Assembly (NCBI GenBank): GCA_024919175.1
Contig: CP103804.1
Span: 124,001 to 188,000, forward strand
DNA length: 64,000 nt
Direction of reading: 5' to 3'
Source: Clostridioides difficile
GTDB lineage: Bacteria; Bacillota; Clostridia; Peptostreptococcales; Peptostreptococcaceae
In this document: positions 25,500-32,989 of the stretch, one piece after another
How positions within the stretch are numbered: position 1 is the first letter of the stretch
Layout of the letters: every line of letters starts with the position of its first letter
Made by a program: the position numbers and the translations under genes
Notes under the pieces: model-generated
The model's database searches: none
Seen by the model: only the letters and a program-made list of their open reading frames with translations
What the model was told of the DNA's origin: nothing

Positions 25500-26870
25500 T
25501 TATTCTTCTTTTAAAATTTCCTTTACCTTTGAATTATTATACATACTATTAGGAACCTTATTAACTAGCTTTTTTAATGTTGATTTAGAGCTTTTTAAAT
25601 CACCTTTATTATAATACATCATACCTAAATTATAATACGATTCATCAAAATAGGCATCTTCTTCTGAGTAATTTTCTACATACATTTTATAATATTCTTC
25701 AGCAGTATTATAGTCTTTTAATTTTTCACTAAGAATAGCTACTTGATAAGTTGCCTCTGATGTGTTACCTTTATTTCCACCAGTACCTACTACCTTTTTA
25801 TACAACTGTATCGAAGACTTGGTTTTCTTTTCCTTCTTTAAATTATTCGCTTTAGACATCAATTCATCTTCTGTAAATAAATCAGTATTTTTATCACTTG
25901 CATTATCTACAGTATTTTTTTCAGAGTTTACATCTTCTTTGTCATCACTTCTATCATTATTATTTGCATTAGAAGTCTTATCCTCATTTTCTTTATCATT
26001 TAAGCTAGAATTTAGTTTTTCTTTATTTTTAGCACTAGTATTTTCATTTTCAGACATCTGATTTTTTAAATTATTCATCTTATAAGAACTATATATATTT
26101 TGTCCTATTAGTAATATACCTAATATTATTGCTAAATGTAGATATTTATTTTTTTTAATGCTTTTTTTCTTATTAGAAGCTAACTCTTTCTGTCTTTCAG
26201 TTATATTAACCTTCTTAACTACATCTTTAGTTTTATCAAATTTAGAGTTCTTAATATTTTTATGTGAAAATTCCCTCTCATAAATATCTACATTACTTTT
26301 GATTTGTTTATTATATGTATCTGATATATTATTTTCTTGATTTAATAAATGATTTTCTTTATCAATCTTCTTTAAAACGTCTAGACATTCATCAAACTTT
26401 ATGTATTCTTCTTCTTTATCATAAATTAAAGCAAGTAACTCATAAGGCTCTATTAAATCGCTATATTGCTCAGTTATAAATTTAAAACCTTGTATAGCTT
26501 CTCTGTACATTCCTTTATTTATGAATCTTATAAGCTGATTATATTTTTCAAAGAAAATTAAAAACTCCTCAGATGTAAGCATATTTATATACTTTTCACA
26601 CAGAGCAGTTTTTTCGCAAAGTGAACTCTTATAGAAACTTTCTACAGCCTCATCAAAATTACATTTTAGTAAGTTTACAAGACCTATAAGATTTAAAATA
26701 TCTACATCATTTGGGATTAAATCTCTTGCTTCTTTTAAAAATTTTAATCCACTTGATATACAATTATTATTTATATTATCAATAGATTCATTATATAGAG
26801 CACATGAGTCTTTTTTATTGAGTTTTAATATATCTTTCTTTACATCATTTAAGTTTAAAATAAATACCAC
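25500..26870 (-). CDS. Membrane-anchored TPR protein at the end of the flagellar operon
   Basis: About 456 residues. An N-terminal TPR-like region (residues about 20-160) is followed by one hydrophobic segment near residue 250 (YLHLAIILGILLIGQNIYSSY), a low-complexity Asn/Asp/Glu/Lys linker, and a C-terminal TPR region (KYYKMYVENYSEEDAYFDESYYNLG and following). No catalytic motif is seen. The start is odd: the longest frame begins with GTG at 26870, which itself lies inside the GAGGTGG ribosome site, so an ATT at 26859-26861 may be used. Location 31 bp after fliN suggests a link to motility or the cell envelope. Confidence 0.75.
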   Translation of the reverse strand: MVFILNLNDVKKDILKLNKKDSCALYNESIDNINNNCISSGLKFLKEARDLIPNDVDILNLIGLVNLLKCNFDEAVESFYKSSLCEKTALCEKYINMLTSEEFLIFFEKYNQLIRFINKGMYREAIQGFKFITEQYSDLIEPYELLALIYDKEEEYIKFDECLDVLKKIDKENHLLNQENNISDTYNKQIKSNVDIYEREFSHKNIKNSKFDKTKDVVKKVNITERQKELASNKKKSIKKNKYLHLAIILGILLIGQNIYSSYKMNNLKNQMSENENTSAKNKEKLNSSLNDKENEDKTSNANNNDRSDDKEDVNSEKNTVDNASDKNTDLFTEDELMSKANNLKKEKKTKSSIQLYKKVVGTGGNKGNTSEATYQVAILSEKLKDYNTAEEYYKMYVENYSEEDAYFDESYYNLGMMYYNKGDLKSSKSTLKKLVNKVPNSMYNNSKVKEILKEE

Positions 26871-26901
26871 CTCATGCCATAAGTATTAATTGATTTTGTT
26901 T

Positions 26902-27276
26902 CTAAACAAGAGATTTTACCATGTCCTCTTCACTTACTATACTTGTTACTTTTACACCAAAGTTTAAGTCTACCACTACCACTTTTCCATAAGCCAGTAC
27001 TTTATTGTCTATTAGTATCTCTACATCTTGGTCTGCTAAAGTATCAAGTTCAATAAGAGAACCTTTATTTAGATTTAAAATATCTCTCAAACTCATCTTA
27101 GTTCTTCCTATAACTACAGATAACTCTAACTTAAGGTCAAGTATTCTCTCTATATTATTTCTAGTAGTTTCAGAAATTTCTAAAGCTAATTCATCATCTC
27201 CACCAATTTCTTTTTCAATTTTATCATTCAATAACATTTTTGCTTCTTCATCTGAAATAAGATTACTATTATCCAT
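26902..27276 (-). CDS. fliN: Flagellar motor switch protein FliN
   Basis: 124 residues. The C-terminal ~80 residues form the SpoA (surface presentation of antigens) domain: ILDLKLELSVVIGRTKMSLRDILNLNKGSLIELDTLADQDVEILIDNKVLAYGKVVVVDLNFGVKV. The N-terminus NSNLISDEEAKMLL resembles the CheY-binding LSQDEIDALL motif normally found on FliM or FliY. It forms the C-ring with FliM and FliG at the cytoplasmic face of the basal body. It is separated from fliM by 2 bp. Confidence 0.93.
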   Translation of the reverse strand: MDNSNLISDEEAKMLLNDKIEKEIGGDDELALEISETTRNNIERILDLKLELSVVIGRTKMSLRDILNLNKGSLIELDTLADQDVEILIDNKVLAYGKVVVVDLNFGVKVTSIVSEEDMVKSLV

Positions 27277-27278
27277 AA

Positions 27279-28160
27279 CTACACCTCTTTTTTGACAGCA
27301 TCATTTATTTTCACACCCTTTTTACTTGATATAAATCCTGGTGTTGCTGTGTATGATTTTGAATTTTCTACATATACGTCTATATAATCATTTATCTTTT
27401 TATTTGTTACTATTACATCTCCAACTTCTAGTTTAAGTAAATCCTCAACATTAATTGATACTTTACCTATCTCTGCAATAACTGATAATTCTATATTAGA
27501 TACACTATCATAGATTTTTTTAGTGAATTCCTCTGAATTATCTCCTGCATCCATATCTAAAAATTCTACTACAGAAATATTTTCCAACACGGCCTCTAAG
27601 GCATTGTACGGGAAACAAAGCGAAACAGTACCAATATGCTCATTATCATTTATCACCTTCAAATCTACAACACATACAGGTGCAGTTGGTGAACACAATT
27701 GTGGTAAATTAATGTGTGTGTGTGTATCTAATACTTGTATGTTTTCAAAGCCTTCAAATAAATGCATATTTCTTACTAAATCCTCCATAAGATGTAAAAG
27801 TAATTTCTTATCAAGTTCTGTAAGTTCTCTGTTGGTATCTACTATAACTCCATTTCCTCCAGATGTTATATCAATCCACATGTCAGCTACACTTCTGTCT
27901 ATTCTAAAAGAAAAGTTTTTCATAATAGGTTCCATCGAATTTTGCACTACTAAGCATGAAGATGTTACCCTATCTAAAAAAGTTTGATAATTTACTTGGT
28001 CTATATTATCAACCACCATACTAGAATTACACTTAAGTTCATAAACTATATAGTTTTTATATTTTTTACAGAATTCAGCTAATAAAAAATTTAAACAAGT
28101 TAAATTTTCTCTTGAATAACTCTGAGGTTTGCCAAAATCATAATCCTTCATATCATACAT
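27279..28160 (-). CDS. fliM: Flagellar motor switch protein FliM
   Basis: 293 residues, shorter than typical FliM (about 330). The middle CheC-like part (residues about 30-190) and the C-terminal SpoA domain (SVIAEIGKVSINVEDLLKLEVGDVIVTNKKINDYIDVYVEN) are present. The N-terminal LSQDEIDALL CheY-binding peptide is missing: the protein starts MYDMKDYDFGKPQSYSRENL. GGTGAGGA precedes the ATG. With FliG and FliN it forms the rotor switch complex. Confidence 0.92.
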   Translation of the reverse strand: MYDMKDYDFGKPQSYSRENLTCLNFLLAEFCKKYKNYIVYELKCNSSMVVDNIDQVNYQTFLDRVTSSCLVVQNSMEPIMKNFSFRIDRSVADMWIDITSGGNGVIVDTNRELTELDKKLLLHLMEDLVRNMHLFEGFENIQVLDTHTHINLPQLCSPTAPVCVVDLKVINDNEHIGTVSLCFPYNALEAVLENISVVEFLDMDAGDNSEEFTKKIYDSVSNIELSVIAEIGKVSINVEDLLKLEVGDVIVTNKKINDYIDVYVENSKSYTATPGFISSKKGVKINDAVKKEV

Positions 28161-28182
28161 GAATATTCCTCACCTTACATAA

Positions 28183-28944
28183 TTATTTAGCTCTTAAATT
28201 ATTAGCTATTTGCCACATTTCATCAGCTGTCTTTATTCCTTTTGAATTCATTTGAAATGCTCTTTGAGTAGCTATTAAATCAACAAATTCTTCTTGTAAA
28301 GAAACATTTGACCTTTCTCTATAACCTTGGACTATATCCACTTTTGCAACTTGTTTAATTTGTGCTGCATCAGTTGCAACAAATAGACTATCTCCTTCAG
28401 ATATAAAATTTTGATTTCCTGTAGGCTCATACAAGTTTATTGTTCCTATTTTTTTATTATCTACGAATAAATCTCCATTTCTTGAAACAGTTAAGTTTGT
28501 ATCAGTTATATTTGTATTATTGTAGTTATAACCTGCATCAAATTGAACATCTAATATATTTCCATTATCATCTACAATCTTACCTAAAGCATCTACATTA
28601 AATCCACCGTTTCTTGTATATGCAAATGTTCCATCTTTTCTTATTACTCTAAAGAATCCTTCTCCATCTATAGCCAAGTCGCTTTTACTATTTGTTGGAG
28701 CTAATGCTCCTTGTTCATAATTTCTCATTGGAGCTGAAGTTTTAGCACCAGTTCCAGTTGATATATCTTTACCATTTGTTGGATAAGATGGTCTATTTAG
28801 TACTTCATCTACTAAATCAGAATATTCCATATTTAGCTTTTTATATCCTGTAGAATCAGTATTTGCTATATTATTAGATATTATATCTAGTTTATTTTGA
28901 TTTGCTGATAAAGCTGTTTTACTAGTATAAAACATTGTGTACAT
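28183..28944 (-). CDS. flgG: Flagellar basal-body rod protein FlgG
   Basis: 253 residues, the rod/hook family with conserved N-terminal (SKTALSANQNKLDIISNNIANTDSTGYKK) and C-terminal (NVSLQEEFVDLIATQRAFQMNSKGIKTADEMWQIANNLR) coiled-coil segments and a central beta domain (DLAIDGEGFFRV). It is exported by the flagellar type III system to form the distal rod. It is the second of two paralogues in tandem. Confidence 0.92.
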   Translation of the reverse strand: MYTMFYTSKTALSANQNKLDIISNNIANTDSTGYKKLNMEYSDLVDEVLNRPSYPTNGKDISTGTGAKTSAPMRNYEQGALAPTNSKSDLAIDGEGFFRVIRKDGTFAYTRNGGFNVDALGKIVDDNGNILDVQFDAGYNYNNTNITDTNLTVSRNGDLFVDNKKIGTINLYEPTGNQNFISEGDSLFVATDAAQIKQVAKVDIVQGYRERSNVSLQEEFVDLIATQRAFQMNSKGIKTADEMWQIANNLRAK

Positions 28945-28960
28945 AAAAATTCACCCCCAT

Positions 28961-29734
28961 CTATCTTACTGAACCAATCTCGCTTGCTATTTTTGCTAAT
29001 TTAGAATCCATAGCTTGAATTATCTTTTGATTTGCTTCATACTCTCTTGAAATTGTCATCATATTGTTGATTTCAGATACCATATCAACATTAGATGACT
29101 CTATAGCATTTTGTATTGTATATGCATTATTTGCTTTTATAGCCCCTTCTCCAGAATACAGGTTATCGCCTTCTTTTTTTAGCTTATTATAGTCATTAAA
29201 ATCTACAATATTAAATTTGTACATAGCATTTCCGTCCAGTGATATTGTATTATCCTTTGCTACTTCAAATTTTTTATTTCCTACATTTATATGTCCTACA
29301 GCACCAGTTGCAGTATTTGTTCCAAGAACATAGTATCCTTCACTAGTTATGAGGTCTCCTTGATTATCTGTTCTAAAATTACCATTTCTAGTATAAAACT
29401 GGTTTCCAGCTGCATCACTAACCAAAAAGTATCCCTTACCTTGAATAGCTACATCCATTTTATTATCAGTCTGTTTTATAGGACCTTGGTTAAAGTTTGT
29501 AAGAGTTTCATCCATAGAAACACCTGGACTTATTTCACCTATCTCTTGCTTTTGTTTAGTTCCATTTACGTAGTCATTGTAAGCTTCTAATTTCAATACA
29601 TCAAAACTTTTGGTTAAAAGTTGTTTACTTTTATATCCATTAGTATCCATATTGGCTAAGTTATTGACAACAACATTTTGCTTTTGTTGATTTGTTATCA
29701 TAGCAGAAACTGCTGTATATAATCCTCTTATCAC
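28961..29734 (-). CDS. flgG1: Flagellar rod protein FlgG1 (FlgF/FlhO-like)
   Basis: 257 residues, a paralogue of the following flgG. The N-terminus MIRGLYTAVSAMITNQQKQNVVVNNLANMDTNGYKS and C-terminus NVDMVSEINNMMTISREYEANQKIIQAMDS are the rod-family helices, with DVAIQGKGYFLVSD in the middle. The tandem pair resembles Bacillus flhO/flhP. It probably forms part of the rod; FlgF versus FlgG assignment is uncertain. Confidence 0.88.
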   Translation of the reverse strand: MIRGLYTAVSAMITNQQKQNVVVNNLANMDTNGYKSKQLLTKSFDVLKLEAYNDYVNGTKQKQEIGEISPGVSMDETLTNFNQGPIKQTDNKMDVAIQGKGYFLVSDAAGNQFYTRNGNFRTDNQGDLITSEGYYVLGTNTATGAVGHINVGNKKFEVAKDNTISLDGNAMYKFNIVDFNDYNKLKKEGDNLYSGEGAIKANNAYTIQNAIESSNVDMVSEINNMMTISREYEANQKIIQAMDSKLAKIASEIGSVR

Positions 29735-29774
29735 ATTATGACCTCCTTTTTTGTAAATTGTTCAACAAGACTAT

Positions 29775-29960
29775 TTATTCTAAAACTTTCATCTCACTTG
29801 TATATTTCATACCTAATGCTCTGGCCTTTTTTTCTATCTCTGCTTTGCTCATATCATTATTACTAAAAAGCATTATACATAAAGTTGATATCAATATACC
29901 AATTCCTATTCCTAAAAGTACTTTTTTATCAAATAATAATATTCTTATATTTTGTAACAA
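29775..29960 (-). CDS. Small single-pass membrane protein in the flagellar operon
   Basis: 61 residues. One hydrophobic helix (VLLGIGIGILISTLCIMLF, about residues 14-32) and a C-terminal MSKAEIEKKARALGMKYTSE, a short motif also seen in clostridial MltG/YceG-like small proteins. The start is unclear: the frame opens at TTG (29958-29960) with no spaced ribosome site, while an in-frame ATT 15 nt further upstream is well spaced from AAGGGTG. It overlaps the preceding gene by at least 16 bp, which supports coupling. Function unknown. Confidence 0.6.
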   Translation of the reverse strand: MLQNIRILLFDKKVLLGIGIGILISTLCIMLFSNNDMSKAEIEKKARALGMKYTSEMKVLE

Positions 29961-30382
29961 CTCTTTATTAATGACAGTTCACCCTTTCCAATATGTAGCA
30001 TCTTGCATATTTCCACATCATCATAACCTGAATTTATAAGATGTTTCACTTTAAGAGATAGCTCATTTGCTTGTTTTATTTCCTGTTTTGATTCTATAAA
30101 GATATCTTCTTTTTTTTCTCCATTGTTTTTTATTAAGTTATAATTTTCATAAACTTTTATATGATTATTACTTCTTGTTTCAGCAAGTACTTTATCTAAA
30201 AAGAATCTTCTTTTTTCTGCAACTATCAATCTATCATTTGCCTCATATTCCTGTTCAAATATTTTGTCAAAGTACCTATTATCTTTGTTTTTTGATTCCT
30301 TATGTAAATTTGCAATTATAGTTACTATTATCAAAATAGACACTACTATTAATATAATTTGTATCATCACATCAATCACCAT
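29945..30382 (-). CDS. SwrB-like / DUF6115 flagellar assembly factor
   Basis: 145 residues. An N-terminal transmembrane helix (MIQIILIVVSILIIVTIIANL), a charged coiled-coil middle, and a C-terminal segment HLINSGYDDVEICKMLHIGKGELSLIKS, which matches the C-terminal helix-turn motif of SwrB/DUF6115 proteins. In Bacillus subtilis swrB is the gene right after sigD and helps activate flagellar export. Here the gene also follows sigD directly (stop TAG then ATG). The homology is inferred from architecture, motif and place. A second ATG (residue 6) has better ribosome-site spacing. Confidence 0.65.
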   Translation of the reverse strand: MVIDVMIQIILIVVSILIIVTIIANLHKESKNKDNRYFDKIFEQEYEANDRLIVAEKRRFFLDKVLAETRSNNHIKVYENYNLIKNNGEKKEDIFIESKQEIKQANELSLKVKHLINSGYDDVEICKMLHIGKGELSLIKSCYKI

Positions 30383-31084
30383 CTATATAGAATATTTAAG
30401 TTCTTTTATTTTGCTTCTCAAGTTCCTTATTGATTTTCTGTGGAGTTGTGAAACTCTTGACTCTGAAACACCTAGCACTTTCCCTATTTCCTTTAGATTT
30501 AAATCTTCATAATAGTACAGTGAAAGTATTAATTTTTCCTTTTCCCTTAAATTACAAATTGCTTGAGATAAAATTTCTAGTTTTTCTTCTTCCTCTATTA
30601 CATTTGCTGGAATATCTTCTTCTCTATCACTTATTGAATCTTGTACAGTTTCATTTGTATCTTCAAAAATTACATGGTTTAATGATACAATATTTAGCAT
30701 GTCTATATTACTTTCAATATTATAAAGTTCTTTTTCTGAAATATTTAATTCTTTTGCAATTTCATGTGAACTTGGTTCTCTTAATAATTCAGACTGCAAT
30801 TTTTCTACTACTCTATTATATTTATTTACTTTAGTTAAATTGTGCTTAGAGATTGGACTTTGATTTCTAATTTCATCTAATATAGCTGATTTTATTTTTA
30901 TATAAGAATAACTAGAAAATTTTGCTCCTTTTTCAACATCAAACTTATTTATTGCATCAATCAACCCAATGACTCCACTATTTACTAAATCTTGATATTC
31001 AAAGCCTTTCCCTGGTATAAAAAATTTTCTTGCTATACTCTTCACAAGAGGCATATTCTCTTTTATTAATTCTTCTCTATTCAT
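30383..31084 (-). CDS. sigD: Flagellar sigma factor SigD (FliA, sigma-28)
   Basis: 233 residues, group 3 sigma factor. Region 2 reads DLVNSGVIGLIDAINKFDVEKGAKFSSYSYIKIKSAILDEIR (split), region 3 LTKVNKYNRVVEKLQSEL, and region 4 LREKEKLILSLYYYEDLNLKEIGKVLGVSESRVSQLHRKSIRNLR. It directs transcription of late flagellar genes such as fliC; in C. difficile it also activates tcdR, linking motility to toxin production (established knowledge). Its own expression depends on the riboswitch and invertible switch upstream of flgB. AAGGAGG precedes the ATG. Confidence 0.96.
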   Translation of the reverse strand: MNREELIKENMPLVKSIARKFFIPGKGFEYQDLVNSGVIGLIDAINKFDVEKGAKFSSYSYIKIKSAILDEIRNQSPISKHNLTKVNKYNRVVEKLQSELLREPSSHEIAKELNISEKELYNIESNIDMLNIVSLNHVIFEDTNETVQDSISDREEDIPANVIEEEEKLEILSQAICNLREKEKLILSLYYYEDLNLKEIGKVLGVSESRVSQLHRKSIRNLRSKIKELKYSI

Positions 31085-31097
31085 TAACTACGCCTCC

Positions 31098-31976
31098 TTA
31101 GCCTTTAAATATACTAAACATCTTCCTTAGTAAACCCTTATTATCAACCATCTCTTCTCCTGATTTACTTACCATTCTCTTTGCTATAGCTATAATACAC
31201 TTTGAAGCACTACTTGTAGGATATTCTAGAATGAATGGTATTTGCTTTTTCACACATGTTCCTACTTTTTTATCATCTATTATATATCCATATAATTCTA
31301 AATTAAGATTTAAAAATTTATCTACAACCACCTTTATCCTATTGTATGTAGATTTTGCTTCTTCTAAATTAATTACTCTATTAATTATGATATTTGCACT
31401 TCCCTTTATACCAAAATTACTTATGGCCTTTAATAAGCTATATGCATCAGTCAATGCAGTTGGCTCTGGAGTTGTTATTAAGAAAAACTCAGTACTACAA
31501 TATATAAATGACAATAGACTTTTACTCATACCAGCTCCTGTATCAATTATTATAAAATCAACATCATGAATCTGTTCTATACTATGTATAAACTTATTTC
31601 TTTGAGCTTCTGTAAAATCTTCTATATGATTAAGTGCAGAACCTCCAGAAATTATATTCACACCATATTTAGTTCGTGAAATTATATCTTCTATATTTTT
31701 TTCACCATTAATTACATCAATTATAGTACCTTTTACATTTACACCCATTATTATATCTATATTTGACATTCCTATATCTGCATCTAATATAAGAACTTTT
31801 TTATTAAGCCTAGTCAAGCAGATAGACAAATTTGTAGCGAGATTGCTCTTTCCAACTCCACCTTTACCAGAAGCTATTGTAATTATCTTAGGTGTATTCT
31901 CATTCTCCACTATAAATTCATCAAGTCCCCTTTTTTCTATTGCCATTTTTCTCAAGATTTGAGCTTGGTCAATCAT
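31098..31976 (-). CDS. fleN: Flagellar number regulator FleN/FlhG (MinD-like ATPase)
   Basis: 292 residues, ParA/MinD family. Deviant Walker A ASGKGGVGKSN (about residues 33-43), switch motifs LILDADIGMSNID and DFIIIDTGAGMS, and a C-terminal membrane-targeting-like basic helix (IAIAKRMVSKSG). FlhG controls flagellar number and placement with the GTPase FlhF. It overlaps flhF by 4 bp (ATGA), which indicates coupled translation. Confidence 0.95.
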   Translation of the reverse strand: MIDQAQILRKMAIEKRGLDEFIVENENTPKIITIASGKGGVGKSNLATNLSICLTRLNKKVLILDADIGMSNIDIIMGVNVKGTIIDVINGEKNIEDIISRTKYGVNIISGGSALNHIEDFTEAQRNKFIHSIEQIHDVDFIIIDTGAGMSKSLLSFIYCSTEFFLITTPEPTALTDAYSLLKAISNFGIKGSANIIINRVINLEEAKSTYNRIKVVVDKFLNLNLELYGYIIDDKKVGTCVKKQIPFILEYPTSSASKCIIAIAKRMVSKSGEEMVDNKGLLRKMFSIFKG

Positions 31977-32989
31977 ATACTTTCAACTCCTAATAGTAAT
32001 CTTATAATCTTATCTTCATTAGGTTTTATAATATCATCAGGAACATTTTGTCCTATTGTAATATATGATATTGGTTTTTGTGCATAATTCACTATGTTAA
32101 ATATGGAACCATATGTAATTGTTTCATCTAGCTTTGTAATTATTAAGCTTTTAAAGTTCACATGTCTATATGAATCTATAATTGCTTTTGTATCATTTTC
32201 TCTTGTTGTACAATTCAAAACTAAGTGTATATTATCAGTTTCAGCTTTATCTATGAGATTCTTGATTTCTAGTATTTGCATAGAATTTTTATATCCTCTA
32301 CCTGTAGTATCTATTAATACAACATCACAATCTTTCATCTCATCAAGTGCCAACTCCATCTCATCAGGGCTTATTACTCCTTTAAAAGGAATATTCATTA
32401 TGTCAGTATATATCTTTAACTGCTCTACAGCACCAATTCTATAGGTATCTATAGTTATTACACCTACTTTTTTATTTTCCTCAAATACTAATTTTGCAGC
32501 TAACTTTGCTATTGTAGTTGTCTTACCTACACCTGGTGGTCCAACTAGAGCGATTTTTCCATTTATAGTTGGATTTTCTATTTTAATCTTTTTCTTTAGA
32601 CTCTCCACTAAATTTTTACTTGTGTCAATTCCATTGAACTTCATTTCTTGTAAGTCAGCTCTTATGGACTCTACAATTTCTTCATTTAACTCTAGATTTA
32701 GTAGGTTCTTACATATTTTATCTATGTCATTGTCATTCTTATTATCAAACCCCATAGTACTTATAATTGACTTTAATTGTTCTACCTCTCGTTTCAAGTC
32801 ATTTTGTTCTACATTATCTCTCTTTTCCCATCCGACAGTCAATTCGATATCTCTCTTTGAAAAAATACCTCGTATTCCAGATTTTCTTACTTCTTTTTTA
32901 TCTATTAATGTAATATTGTCACCCAATTCCATTTTAGCCAAATTCATGGCATTCTGAATTGTATCAGCTGTATACTTTTTCGTCATCAT
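31973..32989 (-). CDS. flhF: Flagellar biosynthesis GTPase FlhF
   Basis: 338 residues, SRP-type GTPase (NG domain). P-loop GPPGVGKTTTIAKLAAKL, followed by DTYRIGAVEQLKIY, DVVLIDTTGRG and ITKLDET. The N-terminal ~130 residues are the variable basic B domain (MTKKYTADTIQNAMNLAKMELG). It sets the site of flagellar assembly together with FleN/FlhG. The start overlaps flhA by 26 bp; two adjacent ATGs exist, at 32989 and 32986. Confidence 0.95.
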   Translation of the reverse strand: MMTKKYTADTIQNAMNLAKMELGDNITLIDKKEVRKSGIRGIFSKRDIELTVGWEKRDNVEQNDLKREVEQLKSIISTMGFDNKNDNDIDKICKNLLNLELNEEIVESIRADLQEMKFNGIDTSKNLVESLKKKIKIENPTINGKIALVGPPGVGKTTTIAKLAAKLVFEENKKVGVITIDTYRIGAVEQLKIYTDIMNIPFKGVISPDEMELALDEMKDCDVVLIDTTGRGYKNSMQILEIKNLIDKAETDNIHLVLNCTTRENDTKAIIDSYRHVNFKSLIITKLDETITYGSIFNIVNYAQKPISYITIGQNVPDDIIKPNEDKIIRLLLGVESI

